From NCBI RefSeq assembly GCF_041154485.1, contig NZ_AP028669.1:310001-374000 (forward strand): 64,000 bases of DNA. The letters run 5' to 3'. The notes under the pieces were generated by a model. It had not been told where the DNA came from, searched no databases, and saw nothing but the letters and a program-made list of their open reading frames with translations. The position numbers and the translations under genes are program-made. Below are positions 1-8,976 of the stretch, piece by piece. Position 1 is the stretch's first letter. Every line of letters begins with the position of its first letter. The DNA comes from Variovorax sp. V93 (GTDB lineage: Bacteria > Pseudomonadota > Gammaproteobacteria > Burkholderiales > Burkholderiaceae_C).

Positions 1-169
1 CGAAGCCGCGCCAGGCATGCCGGCGAAAGAAGCCCATCACCGCGGAAATGGCCACGTAGATGATGCAGGTGGTCCAGACGGGATGCAGCCCGTGGCTTTC
101 GATGTGCCGGAACGGGAACCACGAAACGCCCCACACAAAGGCGTTGAAAATCAATGCAAGAGCAGGCAT
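1..169 (-). CDS. EamA/DMT-family transporter, N-terminal part (cut by window edge)
   Basis: An open frame of 56 codons begins with ATG at 169 and runs off the left edge. It starts MPALALIFNAFVWGVSWFPF, a hydrophobic first helix with the small-residue/tryptophan pattern typical of EamA (drug/metabolite transporter) proteins. A second hydrophobic segment follows (WTTCIIYVAISAVMGFF), then arginines. Such proteins are inner-membrane exporters with ten helices, but only about 1.5 are visible here, so substrate and full length cannot be judged. It lies downstream of lplT on the same strand, separated by an intergenic repeat. The family call rests on this short piece. Confidence 0.6.
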   Translation of the reverse strand, partial: MPALALIFNAFVWGVSWFPFRHIESHGLHPVWTTCIIYVAISAVMGFFRRHAWRGF

Positions 170-182
170 AGGTTGTTGCTCG

Positions 183-272
183 CCCCCAAGCTGCGCGCAC
201 TTCGTGTCGCTACGCCAACCCCCTACCGGGGGCAACACCAGCGGCCCGGCAAAGCCGGTTCCGCGGTATTCC
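183..272 (+). repeat. GC-rich interspersed repeat, copy 1
   Basis: This intergenic stretch between the EamA-like gene and lplT contains a C5/G5 hairpin (about 219-232) and a CCGGCAAAGCCGG hairpin (about 246-258). The core at 228-272 matches 6117-6161 on the other strand almost base for base, and the flanks are more loosely related. It has no coding potential of its own. It resembles the short dispersed elements common in Comamonadaceae intergenic regions; that family assignment is from general knowledge. Confidence 0.7.
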
Positions 273-303
273 TGGTGAAAGCAAAAGGTCGCAGCAGCGG
301 GGG

Positions 304-1608
304 CTAGTGGTGTTTATCGCTGCGGGCGATGGCGAGCAGGTGCTCGACTTCCTCGGGGTACTTGCGCAGGTTGTGATGATGCCAGCGCTGGATGAACCAC
401 ATGCAGCCCGCCACCACGCCGCCGAAGGCGCCGATGGCCGCGAAGGCCGACAGGCCCAGGCCGGTGCAGGCGCTGTAGAAGCCGCCGAGCAGCAGGATGC
501 AGGCCTGTTCGTTGAAATTCTGGACCGCAATCGAGCGGCCGGCGCCCATCAGGTTGTGGCCGCGGTGCTGCAGCAGCGCGTTCATCGGCACCACCAGGAA
601 GCCGCCCAGCCCGCCCAGCAGGATCAGAAAGGGCACCGCAATCCAGACGTTGCCGATCAGGTTCATGCTGATGACCAGCAGCCCCATGCCGATGCCCATG
701 GGAATCACGCGCGTGGCCATGTCCAGCCGCATGCGCATCGACGCGACGATGGCGCCCACCGCCATGCCGATGGTGACCACGCCGGTGAGCGCCGTGGCCT
801 GCGTGGTGTTGTAGTCGAGCGCAAGCGCGGCCCAGGCCAGCACGATGTACTTGAGGTTGGCGCCCGCGCCCCAGAACAGCGTGGTGGTGGCCAGCGAGAT
901 CTGGCCGAGCTTGTCGCGCCACAGGCGTGCGTTGCAGTGCCAGAAGTCGGGCAGCAGCGAGAACATGTTGCGCGCCAGGCCATGCGCCGGATTGGCGCGC
1001 AGCGGCCGCATCTCGACGCCGGTGTGCGGAATGCGCGTGTTGAACCAGGCCGCCAGCATGTAGACGAAGATCAGCACCGAGATGGCCGCCTCGGCCGGTG
1101 AATCGACCCCCGTGTTGATCAAAGGCATGTCGAACGACAGCAGCCGGCTGGAGACCGCATGCCCCACCAGCGAGCCGCCGAGCACGATGCCCAGCAGGAT
1201 CGAGGCGATCGTGAGCCCTTCGATCCAGCCGTTGGCTTTTACCAACTGCGAAGCGGGCAGCAGCTCGGTCAGGATGCCGTACTTGGCCGGCGAATAGGCC
1301 GCCGCGCCCAGCCCCACGATCGAATACGACAGCAGCGGATGCGAGCCGAACAGCATCATCAGGCAGCCGATCACCTTGATGGCGTTGCTGATGAACATCA
1401 CCCGCCCCTTGGGCAAGGCGTCGGCGAAGGCGCCCACCAGCGGTGCCAGCACCACGTAGAAGACGGCAAAGATCGGCACCAGCGCCGCGCGCTGCCATTC
1501 GGCCGCGCCCGTGCTTCGCATGAGCTCGACCGCCACGACAAAGATCGCGTTGTCGGCCAGCGACGAAAAGAACTGGGCCGACATGATCGTGTAGAAACCG
1601 CGCTTCAT
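304..1608 (-). CDS. lplT: Lysophospholipid transporter LplT (MFS)
   Basis: This 434-residue inner-membrane MFS protein should flip lysophospholipids from the outer to the inner leaflet for re-acylation. It opens MKRGFYTIMSAQFFSSLADN, the usual LplT start, followed by FADALPKGRVMF (loop 2-3 motif) and the YSPAKYGILTELLP signature. About twelve hydrophobic segments follow. The frame extends upstream to 1719, but the extra residues look unlike a membrane protein, so ATG 1608 is preferred. No aas acyltransferase gene, its partner in enterobacteria, is visible nearby. It diverges from alr across a 173-bp spacer; lplT next to alr is a recurring betaproteobacterial arrangement. Confidence 0.92.
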   Translation of the reverse strand: MKRGFYTIMSAQFFSSLADNAIFVVAVELMRSTGAAEWQRAALVPIFAVFYVVLAPLVGAFADALPKGRVMFISNAIKVIGCLMMLFGSHPLLSYSIVGLGAAAYSPAKYGILTELLPASQLVKANGWIEGLTIASILLGIVLGGSLVGHAVSSRLLSFDMPLINTGVDSPAEAAISVLIFVYMLAAWFNTRIPHTGVEMRPLRANPAHGLARNMFSLLPDFWHCNARLWRDKLGQISLATTTLFWGAGANLKYIVLAWAALALDYNTTQATALTGVVTIGMAVGAIVASMRMRLDMATRVIPMGIGMGLLVISMNLIGNVWIAVPFLILLGGLGGFLVVPMNALLQHRGHNLMGAGRSIAVQNFNEQACILLLGGFYSACTGLGLSAFAAIGAFGGVVAGCMWFIQRWHHHNLRKYPEEVEHLLAIARSDKHH

Positions 1609-1781
1609 CGATGGGCTGGCTGGCCAGGAAGGTGCTGGCAGTAGTGAGAAAGTGTCGCGTCTTTTGGGCGAATGGGCGGTTATAGCATGGGGGTACGACA
1701 GCGAAATCAGCGTTCCCATCCTGGACGGCCTGGTCCGGGAAGATGCTAAAACCCCATCTGTTCACCATTCGACGCCCCCCA

Positions 1782-2882
1782 ATGCCGCGCCCCATTCTCG
1801 CCACTGTCCACACCGCCGCACTTCGCCACAACCTCGACCGGGCACGGCGTGCCGCGGTCGATGCCCGCGTCTGGGCCGTGGTCAAGGCCAATGCCTATGG
1901 CCACGGCATCGAGCGGGTCTATGAAGGCCTGCGCGGCGCCGACGGCTTTGCGCTGCTCGACCTGGCCGAGGCCGAGCGCGTGCGCGCCCTCGGCTGGCGC
2001 GGCCCGGTGCTGCTGCTCGAGGGCGTGTTCGAGGCGCGCGACCTGGAACTGTGCTCGCGGCTCGACCTGTGGCACACGGTGCACTGCGACGAGCAGATCG
2101 ACATGCTCGCGGCCCACAAGACGCTCAAGCCGCAGCGCGTGTTCCTCAAGATGAATTCCGGCATGAACCGCCTGGGCTTCGCGCCCGAGCGCTTCGGTTC
2201 GGCCTGGACGCGGCTGAACGCGCTGCCGCAGGTCGACGAGATCTCGCTGATGACGCATTTCAGCGACGCCGACGGCGCGCGCGGCATCGCGCACCAGCTG
2301 GAGGTGTTCGAGCGCGTCACGCACGACCTGCCGGGCGAGCGCTCCATCGCCAACAGCGCCGCCACCTTGCGCCATGCCCGGCAGACCCGCGGCGACTGGG
2401 TGCGCCCCGGCATCGTGCTGTATGGCAGCGCGCCCGATTTTCCCGAGCACGACGCGGCGCACTGGCAGCTGCAGCCCACCATGACGCTCTCGACCAAACT
2501 GATCGGGATTCAGTCGCTGAAGGCCGGCGACACCATCGGCTACGGCTCCAACTTCACGGCCGACGGGCCGCTGACCATCGGCGTGGCCGCGGTCGGCTAT
2601 GCCGACGGCTATCCGCGCCATTGCAACACCGGCACGCCGGTGCTGGTGAACGGCGTTCGCACCCGCATGGTGGGCCGCGTGAGCATGGACATGATCACCG
2701 TCGACCTCACGCCCGTGCCCGAGGCGAAGTTCGGCACCGAGGTCACGCTGTGGGGCCGCTCGGCCGTGAGCGGCGCGGTGCTGCCCATCGACGAGGTCGC
2801 GCAGGCCGCCGGCACCGTCGGCTACGAGCTCATGTGCGCGGTGGCGCCGCGCGTGCCCTTCGCCCCGGCCGACGACGAATGA
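1782..2882 (+). CDS. alr: Alanine racemase
   Basis: This PLP-dependent enzyme interconverts L- and D-alanine for peptidoglycan synthesis in the cytoplasm. The 366-residue product has the cofactor-binding [10 protein letters not shown] motif with Lys35 as Schiff-base lysine, and the catalytic tyrosine in [10 protein letters not shown] at about residue 273. SMDMITVDL and the C-terminal [12 protein letters not shown] end are also typical. The frame opens at 1743, but ATG 1782 ([10 protein letters not shown]) matches family starts. The stop overlaps the next gene by four bases (ATGA), so the two are probably co-translated. The long antisense frames here are composition artefacts. Confidence 0.96.
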   Translation: MPRPILATVHTAALRHNLDRARRAAVDARVWAVVKANAYGHGIERVYEGLRGADGFALLDLAEAERVRALGWRGPVLLLEGVFEARDLELCSRLDLWHTVHCDEQIDMLAAHKTLKPQRVFLKMNSGMNRLGFAPERFGSAWTRLNALPQVDEISLMTHFSDADGARGIAHQLEVFERVTHDLPGERSIANSAATLRHARQTRGDWVRPGIVLYGSAPDFPEHDAAHWQLQPTMTLSTKLIGIQSLKAGDTIGYGSNFTADGPLTIGVAAVGYADGYPRHCNTGTPVLVNGVRTRMVGRVSMDMITVDLTPVPEAKFGTEVTLWGRSAVSGAVLPIDEVAQAAGTVGYELMCAVAPRVPFAPADDE

Positions 2883-3613
2883 AGGTGCTCTCCAACTGGC
2901 GCTCGGTGCGCCTGTGGGAGACGCAGCTCGAGCGCGACCTGCACCGCAACTACAGCCTGCGCACGCATGGCATCCTGATCGGCAGCTTCACGCTGCTGCT
3001 GATGTGGGGCGTGTCGGCGCTGCAGATGCATGTGTTCGGCGTGCAGTCGCTGGCGGTGCGCTATTTCCTCACGCTGGGCGTGGGATATCTCGGCTACCTG
3101 GGGGTGCTGCGCTGGTGGGCCCGGCGGCTGGTCGAGAACCGCGCCGGCTTCAACCTCGATGCGGGTGACGTCGTCGATGCGGGCGATCTGGCGTTCGATG
3201 CGGGCGGCAGCCCGGCCGGCGGCACCGGCGGCAGCGCGCTGTCCGATGCAGCCAGCGGCGCGCTCGAGGTGGCGGGCGCCGCGGACGAAGGCGCCGTCAT
3301 CGTGGTGCCGGTGGTCGCCATCTTCCTGATCTGCACGGCCATCGTGCTCGGCGCCGGTTCGCTGGTGCTGCTCTACTTCAGCTGGGACGCGCTGCTGGCC
3401 GTGGCCGTCGAGGTGGCGTTCTCGTACGTGTCGGCGCGCGCCGCGGTGCGCGTGGCGCGCGAAGGCTGGCTGATGGCGGCCGTGCGGCTGACGTGGAAGC
3501 CGCTGCTGGGGGCGGTCTTTTGTGCGGTGGTCCTCGGCGCTGCGCTCGACCATTTCATGCCCCAGGTCAATTCGCTGCCCGAGGCGGTGCGGGTCCTGCT
3601 GAAGAAGCACTGA
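2879..3613 (+). CDS. Conserved membrane protein of unknown function
   Basis: This 244-residue protein is not assigned to a named family. Its start is fixed by an ATGA overlap with alr, and the N-terminus [20 protein letters not shown] is amphipathic. Hydrophobic segments lie near residues 30-50 and 60-80, then again near 140-165, 170-185 and 205-225, suggesting four to five helices. Between helices two and three is a low-complexity loop rich in Gly, Ala and Asp (about residues 95-135), with repeated DAGD-type units. Coupling to alr could mean a cell-envelope role, but nothing in the sequence proves it. Confidence 0.8.
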   Translation: MKVLSNWRSVRLWETQLERDLHRNYSLRTHGILIGSFTLLLMWGVSALQMHVFGVQSLAVRYFLTLGVGYLGYLGVLRWWARRLVENRAGFNLDAGDVVDAGDLAFDAGGSPAGGTGGSALSDAASGALEVAGAADEGAVIVVPVVAIFLICTAIVLGAGSLVLLYFSWDALLAVAVEVAFSYVSARAAVRVAREGWLMAAVRLTWKPLLGAVFCAVVLGAALDHFMPQVNSLPEAVRVLLKKH

Positions 3614-3730
3614 GCTTCTTCCGGCGGCTGCATTGTGGGTGGCCGCGATGCCTGCCTGCGCCTGACCGGTCGATCGTCATACGCAGTCCGTCGGATGGTC
3701 TGGCGCCCGCAGAGCCACCACACTCGCGGC

Positions 3731-4264
3731 ATGGCCGAACCACTTCCCGCACCCGCATTCCCTCTCGAGTACGAGCTTTTCAACACCGTCACCGAGGCGG
3801 CGCGCGCGGCACTGGAGTCCGTGCTGATCGAGTCGATCGAACGCCGCAAGGAGTTCGGCGCCATGATCTGCCAGCAGGGCAACCAGTTCTTCGCGATGCC
3901 GCCGCGCGAGGGCGACACCAACACGGTCGACGTCGGCCACCGCCTCGGCAACGGAGGCTGCCCCGAGGGCACGACGGCGGTGGCTTATTACCACACGCAT
4001 CCGGCCTACAAGGGCGCAGGCTTCAACATGGAGCCCGACCGCTTCTCGCCCGAGGACCGCGGCGTCGCGAACGACATGCAGATCGACGCCTACGTGGGCA
4101 GTGTCTCGGGCCTGTTCCTGCGCTACGACCACCGCCTGCGCAAGATCATGGTGGCCGGACCGCGCCTGCGCAACGCCCGCGACCTGCCGCAGCCGGTTCC
4201 GGTGAAGAAGCCCGCGCCGAAGACGCTGCGGCGACGCATCATCCCGGCGCCGCGGCTGCTTTGA
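3731..4264 (+). CDS. DUF4329/JAB-like domain protein
   Basis: This 177-residue soluble protein is of unknown function. ATG 3731 (MAEPLPAPAF) is chosen because residues upstream of it are non-conserved in character, and a -10-like CACACT lies six bases before it. The centre contains YYHTHPAYKG followed by FSPEDRGVA, an HxHP...SxxD arrangement like the metal-binding core of JAMM/MPN+ deubiquitinase-fold proteins, though with a longer gap than usual. DUF4329 proteins share this look. An upstream glutamate candidate lies in the ESVLIESIERR helix. The tail is proline- and arginine-rich and basic. No obvious partner gene is adjacent. Confidence 0.7.
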   Translation: MAEPLPAPAFPLEYELFNTVTEAARAALESVLIESIERRKEFGAMICQQGNQFFAMPPREGDTNTVDVGHRLGNGGCPEGTTAVAYYHTHPAYKGAGFNMEPDRFSPEDRGVANDMQIDAYVGSVSGLFLRYDHRLRKIMVAGPRLRNARDLPQPVPVKKPAPKTLRRRIIPAPRLL

Positions 4265-4291
4265 AGCGCGTGCGCCGGCGCCCCGCGGCGC

Positions 4292-5269
4292 TCAATACAG
4301 CCCGAGCTGCCGCATCTTCAGCCGCGCCAGCCCCAGCAGCGCATCGGTGAACGGCGTGGCCACCGCCGTCAGCTCGCCGAGCTCGCGCACCACGGTGACC
4401 AGCGCATCGAGCTCTACCGAGCGTCCGGCTTCCACGTCCTGCAGCATCGAGGTCTTGAACGCGCCGAGCTTCATCGTCACCGCATGCCGGTCTTCGGGGC
4501 TCTGCGTGATCTCGATGCCGATGCGCCGGCCGATCTCCTTGGCCTCGAGCATCACGGCCGAGATGAAGCCGCGCACGTAGTCGTCGCCCATGATCAGGTC
4601 GGTGGTGACGCCCGTGAGCGCGCTGATCGGGTTCACCGTCATGTTGCCCCAGAGCTTGAACCACACGTCCTTCTGGATCTGCGGCGACAGCGTGGCGTCC
4701 AGGCCCGCGCGCTGCAGCAGCGCGACCAGCTTCTGCACGCGCGGCGTGGCTTCGCCCGAAGGCTCGCCCACGATCAGCCCGTTGCCGAAGTGATGCCGCA
4801 CCACGCCGGGCCCGTCGAGCGAACAGCTCGCGTGCACCACGCAGCCGATCACGTTGCGCGAGGGAATGGCCCTTGCGATTGCGCCGTCGGGGTCCACGGC
4901 CGCCAGGCGGTGGCCGGTGATGGCGCCGCCGAAGCCGCCTTCGAGGAACCACCACGGCACGCCGTTCATCGCCACCAGCACCAGGGTGTCGGGCCCGATC
5001 AGCGGGCCGATGCGTTCGGCCACGCCGGCCAGCGCCGGCGCCTTCACGGCGATGACCACGAGGTCCTGCGTGCCGAGCGCTTCGGGGTCGGCCACTGCGT
5101 TGACCGGCACGCGCGTGCGCACGTCGCCGCGCATCAGCGAAAGGCCGCCTTGCTGCAGTGCCTCGAGCGTGGCGCCGCGCGCCACCACGTTGAGCCGCTC
5201 GCCGGCCTGCGCCAGGCTGGCGCCGATCCATCCGCCGATCGCGCCGGCGCCGTAGATGCAGATCTTCAT
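4292..5269 (-). CDS. 2-dehydropantoate 2-reductase family (PanE/ApbA-like)
   Basis: This 325-residue NAD(P)H-dependent ketoacid reductase starts MKICIYGAGAIGGWIGASLA, a Rossmann GxGAIG dinucleotide motif. The middle has KAPAL near the catalytic-lysine region and QKDVWFKLWGNMTVNPIS, matching the ApbA C-terminal helix signature with conserved Lys and Asn. Ketopantoate is the family's classic substrate, but paralogues inside catabolic clusters reduce other 2-oxo acids. Here the gene sits one base after a class II aldolase gene and is probably co-transcribed, so a catabolic role is more likely than pantothenate synthesis. That last step is inference. Confidence 0.85.
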   Translation of the reverse strand: MKICIYGAGAIGGWIGASLAQAGERLNVVARGATLEALQQGGLSLMRGDVRTRVPVNAVADPEALGTQDLVVIAVKAPALAGVAERIGPLIGPDTLVLVAMNGVPWWFLEGGFGGAITGHRLAAVDPDGAIARAIPSRNVIGCVVHASCSLDGPGVVRHHFGNGLIVGEPSGEATPRVQKLVALLQRAGLDATLSPQIQKDVWFKLWGNMTVNPISALTGVTTDLIMGDDYVRGFISAVMLEAKEIGRRIGIEITQSPEDRHAVTMKLGAFKTSMLQDVEAGRSVELDALVTVVRELGELTAVATPFTDALLGLARLKMRQLGLY

Positions 5270-5270
5270 G

Positions 5271-6068
5271 TCAGTTCTTGTAGCTGGCGTCGATGCGGTC
5301 GACCTGGCGCACCAGCGCGTCGAACACGTCCTGCCCCGCGCCATGCTCGGGGCTGAACTGCAGCGCATCGCGCGTGCAGCACTGCGCGATCTCCTCGCTC
5401 ACCGGAATGGCCGCGCCCATCGAGAAGGTGGCCATCTGGATCTCGCAGGCGCGCTGCAGGGTCCAGAGGATCGCGAAGGTCTGCGGCAGCGTCTGCCCCC
5501 AGGCCAGCAGGCCGTGGTTGCGCAGGATCACGGCGTTGCGGTCGCCGATGCTCCTGAGCAGGCGCGGGCCCTCGTCGGCGTGGATGGTGATGCCCTCGAA
5601 GTCGTGGTAGGCCACCATGCCGTGCAGCTGCGCGGTATAGAAATTGGTCTGCTGCAGGCCGCCCTGCAGGCAGGCCACAGCCACGCCGGCCGTGGTGTGC
5701 GTGTGCATCACGCAATGCGCACCGGGCAGGCCGTCGTGGATGGCGGCGTGCACCGTGAAGCCGGCCGGGTTCACCGGATGCGTCGAGCCGTCGAGCACCT
5801 TGCCGTGCAGGTCGATCTTCACCAGGTTGCTGGCCGTGACCTCGCTGTAGTGTAGGCCGAAGGGGTTGATGAGGAACTGCTTCTCGCCACCCGTCACGCT
5901 GTCGGGCAGCCGAAGGGTGATGTGGTTGTAGATCATTTCCGTCCACCCAAGCATCGCAAAGATGCGGTAGCAGGCCGCGAGCTGCTCGCGCGCGGCGCGC
6001 TCGTCGGGATGGATCGAGGGATGGACCGGCGCCGACGGCGGCACGCGGGTGGCGAGTGTGGTGTTCAT
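5271..6068 (-). CDS. Class II aldolase/adducin family protein
   Basis: This 265-residue cytoplasmic protein has the class II aldolase fold. HTHTTAGVAV supplies the paired zinc-ligand histidines and RNHGLLAWG the third. Fuculose-phosphate-type aldolases and several sugar-acid decarboxylases or epimerases share this fold, so the substrate is undetermined. ATG 6068 has a strong AAAGGA ribosome-binding site. The gene is followed after one base by the PanE-like reductase, and a repeat separates it from the upstream Bug gene. Acidic catalytic residues of true aldolases are hard to place by eye. Confidence 0.85.
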   Translation of the reverse strand: MNTTLATRVPPSAPVHPSIHPDERAAREQLAACYRIFAMLGWTEMIYNHITLRLPDSVTGGEKQFLINPFGLHYSEVTASNLVKIDLHGKVLDGSTHPVNPAGFTVHAAIHDGLPGAHCVMHTHTTAGVAVACLQGGLQQTNFYTAQLHGMVAYHDFEGITIHADEGPRLLRSIGDRNAVILRNHGLLAWGQTLPQTFAILWTLQRACEIQMATFSMGAAIPVSEEIAQCCTRDALQFSPEHGAGQDVFDALVRQVDRIDASYKN

Positions 6069-6116
6069 TGCAGTTCCTTTCAGATGACGCTTGTCTTGTC
6101 CCCGAGCTCTTTGCGG

Positions 6117-6203
6117 GGAACACCGCGGAACCGGCTTTGCCGGGCCGCCGGTGTTGCCCCCTTGAGGGGGAGGCGGCTACACGCAGTGAGCCGCTTCGGG
6201 GGT
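6117..6203 (-). repeat. GC-rich interspersed repeat, copy 2
   Basis: Read on the minus strand, this gives the same GGGGGCAACACC core and CCGGCAAAGCCGG hairpin as the repeat at 183-272, followed by TTCCGCGGTGTTC. It also carries a C5-TTGA-G5 hairpin. It fills the gap between the stop of the Bug gene and the class II aldolase gene. The inverted orientation relative to copy 1 means recombination between the two could invert the enclosed 6 kb. Confidence 0.7.
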
Positions 6204-6206
6204 GGG

Positions 6207-7196
6207 CTAGCCCTCCGCGGTGAAGCCGACCTCTTTCACGATCGGCGCCCACTTGGCGGTGTCTTTCTTGAGCAGATCGGTCAGCTCGGCGGGCGTGGAG
6301 GACATGGCTTCCAGGCCGAAGGTGCCGAGGCCGTCGATCACGTCCTTCTGCGCCAGCGCGTTCTTCATCGAGGTGTTGAGCTTTGCGACCAGCTCCGGCG
6401 AGGCCTTGGCGGGCAGGAAGAAGGCGAACCATTCGCTGTGCGCCATGTCCTGGATGCCCTGTTCGCCGAAGGTCGGCACCTCGGGCGCGAAGCGGCTGCG
6501 CTTGGCGCCCGAGACGCCCAGGATGCGCACCTTGCCCGAGGCCAGGTGCTGCGTGATGTCGCCGATCGGGCCCGAGACGGCCGAGATGTTGCTGCCCAGC
6601 AGGTCCAGCATGGCCGGCTGCGTGCCGCGGTAGGCCGCGTGCTTGAGCTCGACGCCGCCCTTCTTGCCCAAGAGCGCGCCGATGAAGTGCGGCGTGGAGC
6701 CCGCGGCCGGCGAGCCGAAGTTGGCGCCGGCCGGGTTGGCCTTGGCCCAGGCCAGGAACTCGGGCACCGTCTTCACGCTGGCGGGCACCGCGGGGCCGAC
6801 TGCAAAGCCGAAGTCGAAGATGCAGGCGATGCTGACCGGCGTGAGGTCGACCATCGGGTCGTACGGCAGCTTCTTGTAGATGTGCGGGTAGATCGTGAGG
6901 ATGGAGGTGGGCGTCTGCAGGATGGTGGCGCCGTCGGCGGGCCGGCCCTTCACGTAGCTCACGGCGATCTGGCCGCCCGCACCGGTGCGGTTTTCGACCA
7001 CGGCGGCCTTGGCGTAGTCGGGGCTGAGCTTCTGCGCGATGCGCCGGCAGGTGGTGTCCGAGGTGCCGCCGGCCGCAAAGCCGGTGACGATGGTGGCGGT
7101 CTCGAGCGAGGCCTGCGCGAAGGCGCGCTGGCCCAGGCTGGCGAGCAGCGCCGAGGCGCCGGTGGTCTGCAGCAGCTGGCGGCGGGTGAAGGTCAT
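6207..7196 (-). CDS. Bug-family tripartite tricarboxylate transporter substrate-binding protein
   Basis: This 329-residue exported binding protein begins MTFTRRQLLQTTGASALLAS, a twin-arginine-like leader ending at AFAQA. The mature part has the Bug features: VTGFAAGGTSDTTCRR near the ligand loop, VVENRTGAGGQIA, and LTPVSIACIFDFGF. Bug proteins bind carboxylates in the periplasm for TctAB-type permeases or signalling, and no tctAB genes are visible here. It trails the IlvD/Edd gene by 35 bases, so its ligand is plausibly a sugar acid or aromatic acid, which is inference. Confidence 0.92.
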   Translation of the reverse strand: MTFTRRQLLQTTGASALLASLGQRAFAQASLETATIVTGFAAGGTSDTTCRRIAQKLSPDYAKAAVVENRTGAGGQIAVSYVKGRPADGATILQTPTSILTIYPHIYKKLPYDPMVDLTPVSIACIFDFGFAVGPAVPASVKTVPEFLAWAKANPAGANFGSPAAGSTPHFIGALLGKKGGVELKHAAYRGTQPAMLDLLGSNISAVSGPIGDITQHLASGKVRILGVSGAKRSRFAPEVPTFGEQGIQDMAHSEWFAFFLPAKASPELVAKLNTSMKNALAQKDVIDGLGTFGLEAMSSTPAELTDLLKKDTAKWAPIVKEVGFTAEG

Positions 7197-7231
7197 GGTC
7201 TGTCTCCGGGGTGTTGTGGGTTGCGTTTCAC

Positions 7232-8962
7232 TCAAGACTCGTCGCGCAGCCAGGTGACTGCGCCCGAATGGGTCACGGCGCCCTGGTGAGCGGGCCGCAC
7301 GGTGAGCGCGTATTTTTCCAGCAAGCCGCGGTGCGGGACCCCCGCGTTTACCTGACGTCGGGAGAGCCGCAGTGCAATCTCTTCCGCCGCCAGTTCCACC
7401 GAAATGGTGCGCGCTTCGGCCCGCGCGTCGATGGCGATCATGTCGCCGTCCTGCAGCGCCGCAATCGGCCCGCCGTCGGCCGCTTCGGGCCCCGCATAGC
7501 CGATGCACAGGCCGCGCGTGGCGCCGGAGAAGCGCCCGTCGGTCAAAAGCGCCACCTTGTCGCCCATGCCCTGGCCGTAGAGCAGCGCGGTGATGCCCAG
7601 CATCTCGCGCATGCCGGGACTGCCCTTGGGGCCTTCGTTGCGGATCACGATCACGTCGCCGGGCTGGTAGCGGCGGTTCTGCACGGCGGCCTGCGCTTCT
7701 TCTTCCGAGTTGAAGACGCGCGCGGGGCCGCGGTGCACCAGCGTCTGGAGGCCCGCGGTCTTGAGCAGCGCGCCGTCGGGACAGAGGTTGCCCTTGAGCA
7801 CGGCCAGGCCGCCGTCGCGCGTGATCGGATCTCCTGGCGCGCGCACCACGCGGCCGTCGGGCGCGGCGGCATCGGCCAGTTCCTCGGCCAGCGTGCGGCC
7901 GGTGAAGGTGAGCGCATCGCCATGCACGAAGCCCTGCGCCATCAGCGTGCGAAGGATGACGCCCGCGCCGCCGATGTAGAACACGTCGCGTGCCAGGTAC
8001 TGCCCGCCGGGGCGCAGGTCGGCGATGAGCGGCGTGCGCGCGAAGACCTCGGCCACGTCGTCGAGGTGGAACTTGATGCCGGCCTCGTGCGCGATGGCCG
8101 GCAGGTGCAGCGCGGCGTTGGTCGAGCCCCCGGTGGCCGACACCACGGCGCAGGCGTTCTCGAGCGCCTTGCGCGTGACGATGTCGCGCGGCAGCGGGCT
8201 GTCTCCCAGCACCGCCTTCATGAGGTTCTTCGCGGCGCGGCGCATCAGCGGTGCGCGTTCGCTGAACACCGCCGGCACCATGCTCGAGCCGATGGGCGCG
8301 AGGCCCAGCGCTTCCGACACCATGCCCATGGTGTTGGCCGTGAACTGGCCCGCGCAGGCGCCGGCCGTGGGCAGGCAGGCGCGGCTCATGGCGTCGAGCT
8401 CGCCGTGTGTGGCGGTGCCGGCCAGCACCTTGCCGATGGTTTCGTAGGTATCGACCACATTGAGGTCGCGGCCGTCCGGGCCCGGCATCTGCCCCGGCAG
8501 CGCCGAGCCGCCATGCACGAACACGCTCGGCACGTTGCAGCGCACCATGCCCATCATCAGGCCCGGCAGGTTCTTGTCGCAGGCGCCGATGGCGAAGATG
8601 CCGTCCCACTGGTGGCCGCGCGTCGAGGCCTCGACGCTGTCGGCAATCAGCTCGCGCGAGATCAGCGAGAAGCGCATGCCCGAATGCGCCATGGTGAGCC
8701 CGTCGCTCACCGACACCACCGGGCATTCGTGCGGCGTGCCGCCGCCGGCGTAGATGCCGGTCTTGGCGTGCTGCGCCTGTTCGCGCAGGTTGAGGTTGCA
8801 CGGGCTCATCTCGCCGCCGGTGTGGAACACGCCGATGTGCGGGCGCTCGATGTCCTCGTCGTCCTGGCCGAGTGCATGCAGGAAGCTGCGCGTGGTCGCG
8901 CGGATCGTGCCTTCGCGGATGGTGGCGGAGCGGAATCGCTTGGGATCGGTCGGGGAGGTCAT
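7232..8962 (-). CDS. IlvD/Edd-family dehydratase
   Basis: This 576-residue iron-sulphur dehydratase removes water from a dihydroxy acid to give a 2-oxo acid. Cluster-ligand motifs are visible: [20 protein letters not shown] and the family signature [15 protein letters not shown]. The C-terminal half has [11 protein letters not shown] and [17 protein letters not shown]. Paralogues act on dihydroxy-isovalerate, phosphogluconate or pentonates. The position between hpaI and a Bug gene suggests a sugar-acid role rather than branched-chain amino acid synthesis. ATG 8962 is chosen because the longer frame to 9103 reads through arginine-rich, non-homologous residues. Confidence 0.88.
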   Translation of the reverse strand: MTSPTDPKRFRSATIREGTIRATTRSFLHALGQDDEDIERPHIGVFHTGGEMSPCNLNLREQAQHAKTGIYAGGGTPHECPVVSVSDGLTMAHSGMRFSLISRELIADSVEASTRGHQWDGIFAIGACDKNLPGLMMGMVRCNVPSVFVHGGSALPGQMPGPDGRDLNVVDTYETIGKVLAGTATHGELDAMSRACLPTAGACAGQFTANTMGMVSEALGLAPIGSSMVPAVFSERAPLMRRAAKNLMKAVLGDSPLPRDIVTRKALENACAVVSATGGSTNAALHLPAIAHEAGIKFHLDDVAEVFARTPLIADLRPGGQYLARDVFYIGGAGVILRTLMAQGFVHGDALTFTGRTLAEELADAAAPDGRVVRAPGDPITRDGGLAVLKGNLCPDGALLKTAGLQTLVHRGPARVFNSEEEAQAAVQNRRYQPGDVIVIRNEGPKGSPGMREMLGITALLYGQGMGDKVALLTDGRFSGATRGLCIGYAGPEAADGGPIAALQDGDMIAIDARAEARTISVELAAEEIALRLSRRQVNAGVPHRGLLEKYALTVRPAHQGAVTHSGAVTWLRDES

Positions 8963-8976
8963 GGCGCGAAGGAGCG

